Shown here: positions 34,311-43,956 of the stretch, piece after piece | Layout of the letters: the number at the start of each line of letters is the position of its first letter | How positions within the stretch are numbered: the stretch's first letter is position 1 | DNA from: DASZIT01 sp963819695 | GTDB taxonomy: Bacteria > Actinomycetota > Acidimicrobiia > Acidimicrobiales > RAAP-2 | Reading direction: 5' to 3' | Length of the DNA: 64,000 nucleotides | NCBI GenBank assembly: GCA_963819695.1 | Contig: CAWFXD010000001.1 | Coordinates: 1,240,001-1,304,000, forward strand | Translations under genes and position numbers: made by a program | The notes under the pieces: generated by a model | What the model was told of the DNA's origin: nothing | Seen by the model: the letters and a program-made list of their open reading frames with translations, nothing else | The model's database searches: none

Positions 34311-35405
34311 ATGGACTTCACCTACGACGCCGAACAAGAGGCGCTCCGAGATGTGGCTCGACAGGCCATGGACCGCGAGGTCGGTGGCGCCCGGCTGCGG
34401 GAGATGGCCGACGATCCTGACGGGATCGACCCAGCCCTCTGGACCACGCTGGTCGACCTGGGGTGGACGGGACTGGTGATCCCGGAATCCCTCGGCGGCG
34501 CCGGGGCCGGACTCTCCGAGTTGTGCATCGTCCTGACCGAGACCGGACGGGTTCCCCTTCCGGGCCCGTTCTTCTCATCCGCGGTCATGGCCACCCTGGC
34601 GGCCAAGGCGCTCGGAGCCGACGATCTGTTGAGGGAGCTGGCCGCCGGTCGGACCCGGGGGACGGTGGCCTTCCACGAGTTCGGCCACGGCGACCCCCTC
34701 GGCAACCTACGCACCCGGGCCCGACGGAAAGGGCCGACCTGGGTCCTCGAGGGACTGAAGCCGTTGGTCCTCGACGGTCACACCGCCGACTGGGCCATCG
34801 TGGTGGCTGGCACCGAAGAGGGCCGACGCTCGTTCCTGATCGAGAACCCGGACGGCGAGCCGGTCCCGGCTCTCGATCCCACCCGGAAAGTCGCCCGCCT
34901 CGATCTGCGGGAGCGTCCGTGCGTGCCCATCGGCCCCGCCGGCAACCAGGCTTCCATCTGGCGCCGGCTGTCGGACGACCTGTCGGTGTCATTGGCGGCC
35001 GAAACCCTGGGGACCGCAGATCGGGCGTTGCAGCTGGCCATCGGCTACACCACCGAGCGGGTGGTGTTCGACCAACCGGTGGCTTCGTTTCAGGTGGTGA
35101 AGCACAAGATCGTAGACATGTTCCACCAGATCGAGATGGCCCGGGTGGCCGTGCAGTTCGCGGCGTGGGCGGCCGATGCCGAGGACCCGCAACGGGAGCG
35201 GGCCGCGGCCATGGCTGCCGGCTATACCGCCGAGGCCGCGATCAAGGTGACCGGGGAGGCCATTCAGCTGCACGGCGGCGTGGGCTTCACCTGGGCCAAC
35301 GATGCCCACTTCCTGTTCAAGCGGGCCAAGCAGAACGACGTGCTGATGGGCGGGCATGCCACGCAACGCAAGCGCCTGGCCTCCATGTTGGTCGACATCG
35401 CCTGA
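34311..35405 (+). CDS. Acyl-CoA dehydrogenase (beta-type)
   Basis: 364-residue ACAD with the short N-terminus MDFTYDAEQEALRDVARQAM, the C-terminal helices HGGVGFTWANDAHFLFKRAK and ATERV-like YTTERVVFDQPVASFQVVKH. It has weak conservation in the middle FAD region, typical of the smaller partner in heteromeric alpha2beta2 ACADs known from steroid catabolism; that pairing is inference. It may pair with ACAD 31893-33107. ATG 34311 is followed by the family start. Only 3 bp separate its stop from the adenine deaminase start, so both share one transcript. Confidence 0.9.
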   Translation: MDFTYDAEQEALRDVARQAMDREVGGARLREMADDPDGIDPALWTTLVDLGWTGLVIPESLGGAGAGLSELCIVLTETGRVPLPGPFFSSAVMATLAAKALGADDLLRELAAGRTRGTVAFHEFGHGDPLGNLRTRARRKGPTWVLEGLKPLVLDGHTADWAIVVAGTEEGRRSFLIENPDGEPVPALDPTRKVARLDLRERPCVPIGPAGNQASIWRRLSDDLSVSLAAETLGTADRALQLAIGYTTERVVFDQPVASFQVVKHKIVDMFHQIEMARVAVQFAAWAADAEDPQRERAAAMAAGYTAEAAIKVTGEAIQLHGGVGFTWANDAHFLFKRAKQNDVLMGGHATQRKRLASMLVDIA

Positions 35406-35408
35406 CCG

Positions 35409-36443
35409 GTGGGCGATTCCGACATCGGCGGGGACCGGACCCGTTTCATCCAGCGGCTCCCCAAAGCCGAGCTCCATCTCCACATCGAAGGGACCCTCGA
35501 ACCGGAGCTGATGTTCGCGCTGGCTACCCGCAACGGCGTCGCCCTGCCGTATCCGGATGTCGAGGCCGTCCGGCGGGCCTATGTCTTCGACGATCTCCAG
35601 TCGTTCCTCGACGTCTACTACGCCGGATGCGCGGTGCTCGTCACCGAGCAGGACTTCTACGATCTGACCACCGCCTATCTCGATCGGGCCGTGGCCCAGG
35701 GCGTCACCCACGCCGAGATCTTCTTCGATCCCCAGACCCACACCGATCGCGGGATTCCCTTCGGCACCGTGGTCACCGGCATCCGCCGGGCACTCGAGGA
35801 CGGTCAACGCCAGCGGGGGGTCAGCTGGCGGCTGATCTTGTGCTTCCTCCGGCACCTGAGCCCGGAGGCGGCCATGGCGACCCTCGAGGAGGCACTCGCG
35901 TTCCGGGAGGTGATCACCGCGGTCGGCCTCGACTCCGGCGAGCTCGGGAATCCTCCGTCGAAGTTCGAAGCCGTGTTCCGGCGGGCCCGGGAGGAGGGCT
36001 TTCTGGCCGTGGCTCACGCCGGCGAAGAGGCCGATCCCAGCTACATCTGGGAAGCCCTCGACCTCCTCGGGGTGCGCCGGATCGACCACGGGATCCGCTG
36101 CTCGCAGGACCCACTGCTGATGGACCGGCTTCGCGACGAGCAAGTGCCGCTGACCGTTTGCCCGCTCTCCAACGTACAACTCGGAGTCTTTCCCGACCTT
36201 GCCCACCACAACCTGGCCGTGCTGCTCCGCTACGGCTTGCGGGTCACGGTGAACTCCGACGACCCGGCCTACTTCGGTGGCTACATCGCCGACAACCTGG
36301 CGGCGGCGGCCGATGCCCTCGGCCTCGACGACCAAGAGGTCATCCAACTGGCCCGCAACTCGTTCCTCGGCTCATTTCTGGACGAGGACGACAAGCTTGC
36401 CCAGCTGGCGGCCGTCGAGGCCATGGCCGACTCGGGTCGGTAA
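35409..36443 (+). CDS. Adenine/adenosine deaminase
   Basis: Zinc-dependent purine deaminase of 344 residues. Metal ligands are His23 and His25 in ELHLHIEGT, the His in VAHAGEEAD near residue 203, and the Asp pair in VNSDDPAYFGGYI near 284; DHGIRCSQD supplies the catalytic region. The PAYFGGYI sequence is typical of the adenine deaminase branch, so I favour adenine as the substrate over adenosine. It opens with GTG 3 bp after the ACAD stop, which is an odd partnership. It is convergent with the serine hydrolase, 4 bp apart. Confidence 0.9.
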   Translation: MGDSDIGGDRTRFIQRLPKAELHLHIEGTLEPELMFALATRNGVALPYPDVEAVRRAYVFDDLQSFLDVYYAGCAVLVTEQDFYDLTTAYLDRAVAQGVTHAEIFFDPQTHTDRGIPFGTVVTGIRRALEDGQRQRGVSWRLILCFLRHLSPEAAMATLEEALAFREVITAVGLDSGELGNPPSKFEAVFRRAREEGFLAVAHAGEEADPSYIWEALDLLGVRRIDHGIRCSQDPLLMDRLRDEQVPLTVCPLSNVQLGVFPDLAHHNLAVLLRYGLRVTVNSDDPAYFGGYIADNLAAAADALGLDDQEVIQLARNSFLGSFLDEDDKLAQLAAVEAMADSGR

Positions 36444-36447
36444 CGGC

Positions 36448-37674
36448 TCAGCGGGTGGCCCTGGCCGCGTTGATACCGGCCCAGAAATCCTGGATCAGCG
36501 GGGGAGGTTCGGGCGACATGGTTTGGCGTTGGGTGAACAGGATCCCGGTGACCCCGTTGCCGAGATTGGAGCGCCAGGTGGTGCCGGTGCCGCCATCCCA
36601 GCCGATGCCGACCGGGAGGGGTTGATCCGGCGAGCCGTCGGCGGGAACCGCCAGGCCGAAGCCCCACCCACCGCCGTCGAGGAACAATGCGGAGGCTTCC
36701 CGTTGGGGCGGGGTGAGCCGGTCGGACGTCATGAGGGCGACGCTGGCCGGCGAGAGAATGGGTTGGCCCCGCCCGGTGCCTCCGGCCAGCAGCATCGAGA
36801 CGAACGACCAGTAGTCGTCGATGGTGGAGACGAGCCACCCGCTCGCATCCGCGAACGAGGTCGGCCTGCTCCACCAGCTGTGGGCGGGATCATCGAGGAC
36901 CACCAACTCGCCGGTTTCGGGGTCGGGCAGGTAGGCGGTGGTGAGCCGGCCCAGCTGGTCGACGGGGACGGTGAACCCGGTGTCGACCATGCCGAGCGGT
37001 TCGAAGACCCGCTCGCGGAGCACCGACTCCAGATCCTGTCCGGCGGCTCGGGCCAGAAGGACGCCCAGCACCTGGCCCGAGGTGTTGTACAGCCATTGTT
37101 CGCCGGGCTGGTACATCAGCGGCAGTGACCCGAGGGCGGCGATCCACCCGTCGGCATCGTGGTCGACCGGCGGCCAAGGCGGTCCTCCGATGCTCTGGAG
37201 CCCGAGCTTGGCCTCTTCCCTCTGGATCGGGAGGCTGTCAGGCGCCGCCATCACCGAGCCGATCCCGAGCCGGTAGCTGAGGAGATCATCGAGGGTGATC
37301 GGTCGGTCGGCCGGGACGGTGTCGTCGAGCTCGGCGTCGATGGCCCGCAGGACTCGGCGGTTGGCCAACTCCGGCACCAGCTCGTCGATCGGTTCCTCGA
37401 GGCGGAGGCGGCCTTCCTCGACCAGTGTCAGAGCGGCCACCGCGGCAATGGGCTTGGTGAGCGAGGCGATCCGGAAGATGGCGTCGCGGGCCAGGGGGGT
37501 GTCGTCGTCGAACGACGGCGTGCCGATGACGTCGACGTGGACGTCCTCACCGGAGGCCACCAGGGCCACCAGCCCCGGGAGCTGACCCGGCGCGACGTGG
37601 GCCGCTATCGAGTCATGGAGGCGGTCCAGGCCGGGTTTCGAAAGCAGAACCGTCGAGGACTGGTCAGTGGTCAA
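36448..37674 (-). CDS. Serine hydrolase, beta-lactamase (class C)/esterase family
   Basis: 408-residue penicillin-binding-protein-like enzyme. Nucleophile motif SLTK has Ser71 and Lys74, YNTSG near residue 194 is the second motif, and GWDGGTGTTW near 352 replaces the usual KTG. Members are mostly esterases or D-aminopeptidase-like enzymes, and real beta-lactamases in this group are secreted; here no signal peptide is seen, so it is probably a cytoplasmic esterase such as EstB-like enzymes. It is single, between adenine deaminase and the amine oxidase. The substrate is unknown. Confidence 0.9.
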   Translation of the reverse strand: MTTDQSSTVLLSKPGLDRLHDSIAAHVAPGQLPGLVALVASGEDVHVDVIGTPSFDDDTPLARDAIFRIASLTKPIAAVAALTLVEEGRLRLEEPIDELVPELANRRVLRAIDAELDDTVPADRPITLDDLLSYRLGIGSVMAAPDSLPIQREEAKLGLQSIGGPPWPPVDHDADGWIAALGSLPLMYQPGEQWLYNTSGQVLGVLLARAAGQDLESVLRERVFEPLGMVDTGFTVPVDQLGRLTTAYLPDPETGELVVLDDPAHSWWSRPTSFADASGWLVSTIDDYWSFVSMLLAGGTGRGQPILSPASVALMTSDRLTPPQREASALFLDGGGWGFGLAVPADGSPDQPLPVGIGWDGGTGTTWRSNLGNGVTGILFTQRQTMSPEPPPLIQDFWAGINAARATR

Positions 37675-37760
37675 GGGCCGACTCCCGGGTTGGTGTCATG
37701 GGTTGTAGACCCGGTGGCCGGCTCGAAGTCATCGATGCGGCCCAGCCGTCTTATTTTCCG

Positions 37761-39647
37761 CTACTCGCAGTGGACCGCTGACGGGGGAACGTCGAGGGCC
37801 GGGTTGGCCCCGAAGAAACCCACCGGCAGCAGGTGGAACCCGCAGTACTCCGCCGGCATGACCGGCCAGTCCTCCGGGCGGGGCACGTGGGTGACGCCGA
37901 AGGTGTGCCAGGCGACGATCTCGGTGTCGGTGAGCGGCCGGTCGGCCGCGGTCCACCGTGGCAGGCCGTCACCGCCGGGGTGTTGGTTGGGAAAGTCTCC
38001 GGCCGCCCGCTTCTCGTCGGGTTCGTACCGGGTGACCCACAGGTTGTGCTGGGCAAAACCGGCCCGCTGCCCCACGCTGGATTCCGGGTGGGCCAGCAAC
38101 GTCGGGGTGGAGCCGGGGACCAGCTTGTAGGCAACCGGCTGTCCCAGCCGGTTGAAGACGTTGGGGTTCACGAAATTCCAGTGGCGGCTGGCGGCGGCGT
38201 CGACGTTGCGCCGGGCCTGCAGCTCGGACTCGAGCCGGGTGGCCACCGGCATGAAGGCGTTGGCCCGGGGATTGGCCTCCCCGGCGGGCAGCGGCGAACA
38301 GGAGACCTCGTAGACCTCGTTGACCGGCCCGTCCACCTCCATGTCGAGCCGGGCGCAGAACAGGTGCTGGTGCACGGGTGCGGCCAGCCCGGGGGCGACG
38401 ACGGTGGCGAACGGTGTCGGCTCCCCGGGGCTCACCGCCTGAGTGGACATGACGCCGGTCAACTTCACCTCGAGTTGAATGGTGCCGTCGAGGTAGAAAT
38501 ACCAGTAGAAGCCGTACTCGTAATTGCCCACGGTGGCGATGGACGACACCACCAGCCGCCGTGATCGCCGCACCTCGGTTCGCCCGATGTTCATGTCCTG
38601 GTGCTTCCAGAGGATGCCGTAGTCCTCCTCGTGGATGCAGATGGCATTCGAGACCACGTAGGGCTTGCCCTTCTCGGTGGCCAGGGTGGCGTCGAGGTAG
38701 GCGATCTCGCCCAGGCAGTCGCATCCCCGGGCCAGCGAGTTGGCCATCCGCCCGAGTCCCCACTCGCCGACGTCGAAGGCGTTCTTCCAGCCGTGCATGT
38801 CACCGGGGTCGCCGTAGGGGACCACCATCTCGGTGATCGACGCCCGGTGCAGAATCGGGCGAACCTGTTCCCCGTCCTGGTAGCCGACGGTGTGCAGCAC
38901 CAGTCCGTCATAGGGGTGCATCGACACCCGCAACGACCAGCGTTGCCAGTTGATCAGGTTCGAGTCGATGGTGAAGCTCGGGCCTTCCGGCTGGACGATC
39001 TCCAGCGGGCGCAGGTCGTCACGCAGCGGTTGGTTGTCCTCGGGGTAGTAGCTCCCGGTCTCCTTCGGAACGGGGACGACGCCGTAGTCGAGCACCTCGA
39101 GGACCTCGCCCCGGCCGGCGTCCACCATCGCCACCACCCCTTCGATGGGACGCGCATACCCGTTATCGCTGGGAGCCTCCCGGTAATAGGAGAGGCAGCG
39201 GGCGATGCGTTTGTGCTCCTCGGCGGGGTTGCCGAAGTTGCCGGTGGGCCAGGGATCGACCTGCACCTTGTCGAAGTCGGAGATGCCCCGCAGCCGCATA
39301 GCCTCCTGCCAGGCGGGGTCCGCCTTGAGGGAGTTGATGGCCCGCATCGAGTCCTCGAACAACAGGGCGGGGCGCACGTCGGAACGCACCACCCACGAGA
39401 CGATCTCGGCGGCCGGAAGCGAGACGACCGCCTCGATGACGGTGCTCTCGGGCCCGGGGACGATGACCAGCCGGACCCGGCGTTCGACCGGATCACCCGT
39501 CCGATAGGCGGCGAGCTGTGCCTTCGGCGGGTCTTCGAGGGTGACGGTGGCGAAGAGGGCGACGTCGTCGATCCGGCCGCTTTCCCGCACCATCCTTACC
39601 GAGGTGCGGATCTCTTCGGCGGTGAGCGGTTCGAGCGGGTGGGTCAC
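37761..39647 (-). CDS. Primary amine oxidase (copper, topaquinone)
   Basis: 628-residue copper amine oxidase that converts primary amines to aldehydes, NH3 and H2O2. The cofactor tyrosine is in VGNYEYGFYW near residue 375, and copper His residues are in VHQHLFCARL and later in TFGVTHVPRPEDWP. The catalytic Asp is in NAFDVGEWGLGRM. Length and layout (N2-N3 domains then the large C-terminal domain) are normal. No signal peptide is seen, as in Arthrobacter enzymes. It starts 25 bp after the TetR gene and is probably controlled by it. Confidence 0.96.
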   Translation of the reverse strand: MTHPLEPLTAEEIRTSVRMVRESGRIDDVALFATVTLEDPPKAQLAAYRTGDPVERRVRLVIVPGPESTVIEAVVSLPAAEIVSWVVRSDVRPALLFEDSMRAINSLKADPAWQEAMRLRGISDFDKVQVDPWPTGNFGNPAEEHKRIARCLSYYREAPSDNGYARPIEGVVAMVDAGRGEVLEVLDYGVVPVPKETGSYYPEDNQPLRDDLRPLEIVQPEGPSFTIDSNLINWQRWSLRVSMHPYDGLVLHTVGYQDGEQVRPILHRASITEMVVPYGDPGDMHGWKNAFDVGEWGLGRMANSLARGCDCLGEIAYLDATLATEKGKPYVVSNAICIHEEDYGILWKHQDMNIGRTEVRRSRRLVVSSIATVGNYEYGFYWYFYLDGTIQLEVKLTGVMSTQAVSPGEPTPFATVVAPGLAAPVHQHLFCARLDMEVDGPVNEVYEVSCSPLPAGEANPRANAFMPVATRLESELQARRNVDAAASRHWNFVNPNVFNRLGQPVAYKLVPGSTPTLLAHPESSVGQRAGFAQHNLWVTRYEPDEKRAAGDFPNQHPGGDGLPRWTAADRPLTDTEIVAWHTFGVTHVPRPEDWPVMPAEYCGFHLLPVGFFGANPALDVPPSAVHCE

Positions 39648-39672
39648 GCCGTCGGTCGGCGCCGTCGGTGGA

Positions 39673-40296
39673 TCATCCCCGGAGGTCCTTGTCGGCCGCC
39701 GCGGTCAGCGCGGCCGTCGGGCCGTTGGTTCCGAGGGACTCGACCAGTTGTTCGACCACGGCCAGGGTGGCCCCGCGTTTTCCGGTGGTCAGCACGTACA
39801 TGGTGGCCTCGGCGAGCGCCCCGAACAGCACCCGGGCCAACGCATCGGGGTCGAGCTGGACGATCTCCCCGCGGGCCATGCCGTCGACCAGCACCCCGCG
39901 AAGGAGGGCCACCGCGTCGAGCCCGTCGGCCATGGTGCCGGAGTCGAGCTCGGGAACCGTCCAGGCATCGCGCAGGAAGAACTGCGCCTCGCCCAGGCTG
40001 GCGAGGGTGCTGAGGAACACCTCCAACGCCCGGCGGATGCTGGTGACGGTGTCAGCGTCGGGGTCGAGGGCGGCCAGCCCGTCGCGGGTGAGCCGGTCGT
40101 AGAGCTGGTGGAGCAGGTCCCGGCCGATATCGGCCTTGTCGGTGAACCAGTAGTAGACGGCCCCCTTGGTGACCCCGGCGGCGGCGGCGATGTCCTCGAC
40201 GCTGACCGCGTGATAGCCACGGCTGGCGAACTCGGAGAGGGCGACGGCGAGGATCCGCTCCCGGGTCTCTTGTCCACGAGGCTGGCGACGGCTCAC
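39673..40296 (-). CDS. TetR-family transcriptional regulator
   Basis: 207-residue repressor. The helix-turn-helix domain is ETRERILAVALSEFASRGYH, VEDIAAAAGVTKGAVYYWF and TDKADIGRDLL; the rest is an all-helical ligand-binding domain. It is the first gene of a two-gene unit with the copper amine oxidase, so it may respond to an amine or aldehyde. GTG 40296 follows GGGAGG with a 10-nt gap. The palindrome TACGTACGTA at 40363-40372, 67 bp upstream of its start, is a possible operator. Ligand and target are not proven. Confidence 0.9.
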   Translation of the reverse strand: MSRRQPRGQETRERILAVALSEFASRGYHAVSVEDIAAAAGVTKGAVYYWFTDKADIGRDLLHQLYDRLTRDGLAALDPDADTVTSIRRALEVFLSTLASLGEAQFFLRDAWTVPELDSGTMADGLDAVALLRGVLVDGMARGEIVQLDPDALARVLFGALAEATMYVLTTGKRGATLAVVEQLVESLGTNGPTAALTAAADKDLRG

Positions 40297-40660
40297 GAGG
40301 TTCCCGCCTCCCTACGTTGCATGTCCACGGCTAGATACTTCCATGTTATGAGAATCATACGCTACGTACGTAAATCCTACGCCGGATCAGACAGGGTGGG
40401 GACCGCCGCCGGGGTAGATCGGGGGTCGAGGGCGTCGGGCGGCCGGCTCGAGGAGCCGGGCCAGCGGCTCGATCCCCGCAGGTTCGACCGTATTCGGGCA
40501 GATGGAGTAATCGTGCCGGTAGGCGCAGATGTCGTGTGGCGCGGCGGCAACGTGACGCTCGACGGCGGTGGGGAGCCTGCCCATGGACCCGCTTTCCGAT
40601 GCGGCCAGACAGATGATTCCACCGGCGCGGTTTTGGTGCCAAGCACTAGCGTCGCCGACC
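40297..40660. promoter_or_regulatory. 364-bp divergent intergenic region with palindrome TACGTACGTA
   Basis: No gene is supported here. It separates the divergent TetR/amine-oxidase and CoA-ligase genes. TACGTACGTA (40363-40372) is a perfect 10-bp palindrome in a short AT-rich stretch, ATGTTATGAGAATCATACGC before it, in otherwise GC-rich DNA. This is the best place for a TetR operator. The remaining 290 bp hold nothing I recognise. Confidence 0.45.
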
Positions 40661-42182
40661 ATGAACGAACCCGACACTGTTCCCGAACACGGGGTCACCG
40701 CCCATGCCCGACGGGACCCGGACCGGCCGGCCATGGTGATGGGCGACACCGTCCACACCTACGGTGAGCTCGACGGGCGGGCGCGACGGCTGGCCACGGC
40801 ATTGCGTGGACTCGGTGCCGGTCCCGACCGTCCGGTGGCCACCGTGCTCCCCAACGGCATCGAGCCCTTCGAGGTCCTTACCGCCGCGGCCATGCTCGGC
40901 GCGCCGTACCTGCCGATCAACTATCACCTGAAGGCCGCGGGAGCTGGCCTACATCCTCGCCGATGCCGACGTGGCCGTGGTGGTCGGCCATACCGAGTTG
41001 GAAGACGAGCTGGCGGCGGCCCTGGCCACCCCCGGGCACACCTGCGGCTCGTTGGTGGTGGGCCACGACTACGAACCGGCCATCGAGGCAGCCTCGCCGC
41101 TTCCCGGTGGGGATAGCGGCCCGGGTCCCGAGCTGATGTTCTACACATCGGGAACCACGTCGCGCCCGAAGGGTGTCGTCCACGGCAACCTGGGTACCGA
41201 CGCCGGTCGTCACCGGGGCATGGAGGGCCAGGTGGCGCTGTGGTCCTGGACGCCCGACGACGTCTACGTGATGAGCGGCCCGGCCTATCACGCATCACAC
41301 GCCGGCTGGGCCCTCACCGCCCTCTACATCGGGGCGACGACCGTCATCACCGAGCGGTTCGAGGCCAGGTCGTTCCTGGCCGAGATCAACCGGTGGCGGG
41401 GGACCCGGTCGTTCATGGTGCCGGCCCATTTCATCCGCATCCTCGAGCTCCCCGAAGACGAGCGTGCCGCGTTGGACGTGTCCAGCCTGGCGCTGATCGT
41501 CCACGCCGCCGCCCCCTGCCCGGTCGTGGTCAAGACCAAGATGATGGAGGCGTTCCCCCATACCGAGATCCACGAGTTGTACGGCGCCAGTGAGGGAGGC
41601 GCCACCCGTATCTCACCGCAAGAATGGCGGGACCATCCGGGCAGCGTGGGTCTCCCGTGGCCCGGGGTGGAGATCCGTATCCTCGATGAGGACGGCGCGC
41701 CGGTGGCCACCGGCCAGCCCGGCCTTGTCTACATCCGTCCCCCCGGTGGCATCCGATTCACTTATCGCAACGACGACCAGGCGACGTCCCAGGCCTGGCG
41801 GGACGACGCCTTCACGGTGGGGGACATCGGCCACCTCGACCCCGACGGATACCTCACCATCACCGACCGGGTGTCGGACATGGTCCTGTGGGGCGGCGTC
41901 AACATCGCCCCCCGTGAGATCGAGGAGGTGCTCTACCAGCACCCGGAGGTGGTCGATTGTGCCGTCTTCGGCATCCCCGACGAGCGGGACGGCGAGCGGC
42001 TGAAGGCGATGGTCCAGCTCCGCCACCCGGTGGCCACCGACGAACTGGCCCAGTTCGTCCGGGAGAGGCTGGCCAGTTACAAGGTCCCCCATGTGTGGGA
42101 AACCATCGACGAGCTGCCCCGGGACCAGAACGGCAAGGTGCTGAAACGGCTCCTCCGCCAGGCCCATCAACCCCGCGGCTGA
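40661..42182 (+). CDS. Class I adenylate-forming acyl-CoA synthetase (one frameshift)
   Basis: About 506 residues. From ATG 40661 the frame reads VTAHARRDPDRPAMVMGD to LPINYHLKA; the family then continues as ELAYILADADVAVVVGHTEL in another frame to 42182. Removing one G from the GGG at 40939-40941 makes one frame. ATP loop MFYTSGTTSRPKGVVHG, YGASEGGATR, FTVGDIGHLD and the C-terminal lysine in NGKVLKRLLR are all present. It is probably a long-chain or branched acid CoA ligase, followed by a P450/ferredoxin pair. The exact substrate is unknown. Confidence 0.87.
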
Positions 42183-42245
42183 GCCGCCGGGCCGTCTTCC
42201 GGGTTCATACCCGAGGGCCATCGACCCATACTGGTAGAACGGGTT

Positions 42246-42262
42246 ACATACGGTTAGTATGT
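42246..42262. promoter_or_regulatory. Inverted repeat upstream of the P450 gene
   Basis: ACATAC-GGTTA-GTATGT is a perfect 6-bp inverted repeat with a 5-bp spacer, 57 bp before the P450 start at 42319. It lies in an AT-richer stretch between two plus-strand genes, so it may be an operator for the P450/ferredoxin/ACAD set. It has no relation to the CTGACA repeat. Confidence 0.45.
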
Positions 42263-42318
42263 TCCGATCCGCCGGGGGGATGGACCGCCCTCGAACGGAA
42301 TCCGACAGGAGGACCACC

Positions 42319-43575
42319 ATGAGCGTGTCACTGGACGAGACGGTGGGCGGCCAAGTCGCCTTCGACCCCTTCGAGTTGCAGGACACCGTCACCGGCAACA
42401 TCCGCGACCCGTATCCGCAGATGGCCGAGTTGCGAAAGGAAGGTCCGGTCTACGTCGGGGTGGTCGACTTCGTCGGAGTCGATCCGGTGGCGTCGCCGCT
42501 GATCGCCGATCGGCCGATGCCGGTGTCGGTGTTCGGTCACGATGAGATCGTCACCGTCCTGCGGGACGACCGAACCTTTTCCTCCACCGTCTACGAGGGG
42601 ATCATGGGAATGGTCATGGGCAAGACCATCCTCCAGATGGATGCCCCGAACCACAAGATCCAGCGGGCGCTGGTGTCGCCCGCCTTCCGCTCGAGGGTGT
42701 TGGAGCGGTGGGAGGTCGAGTTGGTCCGCTCGGTGGTCGACGACCTCATCGACAAATTCGCCGGCCGGGGTCATGCCGATTTGGTACGCGAGTTGAACTT
42801 CGGGTTTCCGGTACAGGTCATCTCCCGCATCCTCGGGCTGCCGATGAAGGACTACCCGCAGTTCCAACGCTGGACGGTCGAGTTGATCAGCGTGGCCGCC
42901 AACTGGGATCGGGCCCTGCTGGCGTCGGCGCAACTGGCCGAGTATCTCACCGACGTGTTGAACCAGCGACGGGCCGAGCCCGCCGATGACCTCATCAGTG
43001 ACCTGGTGGTGGCCGAGGTCGAGGGCGAACGGCTGTCTGACGAGGAGATCCTTTCGTTCCTCCGGCTCCTCCTCCCCGCCGGGGTGGAGACCACCTACCG
43101 GGCGACCGGCAATGTGCTCTTCGGCCTGCTCCAACATCCGGAACAGCTGGAGGCGCTTCGGGCCGACCGGGCCCTGTTCGCCCCGGCGTTCGAGGAGTCA
43201 CTCCGATGGGAACCACCGGTGACGATGATCCTGCGTCGCACCCTGAGGGACGCCGAGCTCGGCGGGGTGACCATACCGGAGGGCACCGATGTCGGGTTGT
43301 TCCTGGGGGCGGCCAACCGCGACCCTCGACGCTACGACGACCCGGACACCTTCAACATGTTCCGCGAAGCCCAGCAGCATGTCGGGTTCGGATTCGGCGT
43401 CCACATGTGCCTGGGCATGCACCTGGCCCGGATGGAGTCACGGGTGGCAGTGAACGCCCTCCTCGACCGTTTCGACGACATCCGGTTCGATGCCGGCGCC
43501 GACGACGATGCCCACATCCACGGCATGGCCTTCCGGTCCCCGACGTCGTTGCCGGTCACCTTCTCGCCCCGTTGA
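42319..43575 (+). CDS. Cytochrome P450
   Basis: 418-residue P450 with I-helix LLPAGVETTYRATG, K-helix ExxR in EESLRW and the heme loop FGFGVHMCLGMHLAR with the Cys at about residue 364. The start ATG has AGGAGG six bases upstream. It is followed 108 bp later by a [3Fe-4S] ferredoxin gene, its likely redox partner, and by a fused ACAD. The substrate is unknown; neighbours point to hydroxylation of a lipid- or terpenoid-like compound before CoA activation. Confidence 0.95.
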   Translation: MSVSLDETVGGQVAFDPFELQDTVTGNIRDPYPQMAELRKEGPVYVGVVDFVGVDPVASPLIADRPMPVSVFGHDEIVTVLRDDRTFSSTVYEGIMGMVMGKTILQMDAPNHKIQRALVSPAFRSRVLERWEVELVRSVVDDLIDKFAGRGHADLVRELNFGFPVQVISRILGLPMKDYPQFQRWTVELISVAANWDRALLASAQLAEYLTDVLNQRRAEPADDLISDLVVAEVEGERLSDEEILSFLRLLLPAGVETTYRATGNVLFGLLQHPEQLEALRADRALFAPAFEESLRWEPPVTMILRRTLRDAELGGVTIPEGTDVGLFLGAANRDPRRYDDPDTFNMFREAQQHVGFGFGVHMCLGMHLARMESRVAVNALLDRFDDIRFDAGADDDAHIHGMAFRSPTSLPVTFSPR

Positions 43576-43682
43576 GCGCCCGGCGCCCGGCGTCGCGCCC
43601 GTCGACCTGATCACCGCGCCAACCTCCCATCGCTCGATCGGCGGCTGTGCGTCAACGGCCTTCAGATGAGAGGATTGCCGCC

Positions 43683-43898
43683 TTGAAGCTCCAGATCGTG
43701 ATCGACCGCGACAAGTGCATGGGTTCCGGCAACTGCATGTTCTGGGCCCCGGGGGCCTTCGACCTCGACGACGACGGCGTCTCCGTCTTCCTCGATCCCG
43801 ACGAGGCCGACGAGCGCCAGCTGTTCCTGGCTCAGGAAGGATGTCCGACCCGGGCCATCTCGCTCTGGCGGGAGGGCGCCGAGGCGGTTCCGGAGTGA
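43683..43898 (+). CDS. [3Fe-4S] ferredoxin
   Basis: 71-residue ferredoxin. Cluster ligands are Cys12 and Cys18 in DKCMGSGNC and Cys54 in EGCPTRAI; the missing fourth ligand position (Gly15 region) marks a [3Fe-4S] P450 ferredoxin. TTG 43683 follows GAGAGG and gives the normal length; a longer frame from 43647 would add about twelve unrelated residues. It lies directly after a P450 and would pass electrons to it. A reductase is not seen nearby. Confidence 0.9.
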   Translation: MKLQIVIDRDKCMGSGNCMFWAPGAFDLDDDGVSVFLDPDEADERQLFLAQEGCPTRAISLWREGAEAVPE

Positions 43899-43956
43899 CC
43901 GGGTGGCCTCGCTGATGTTGTCTGCTCCCTGATCGACGACTTCGAAAGGTCCGACC

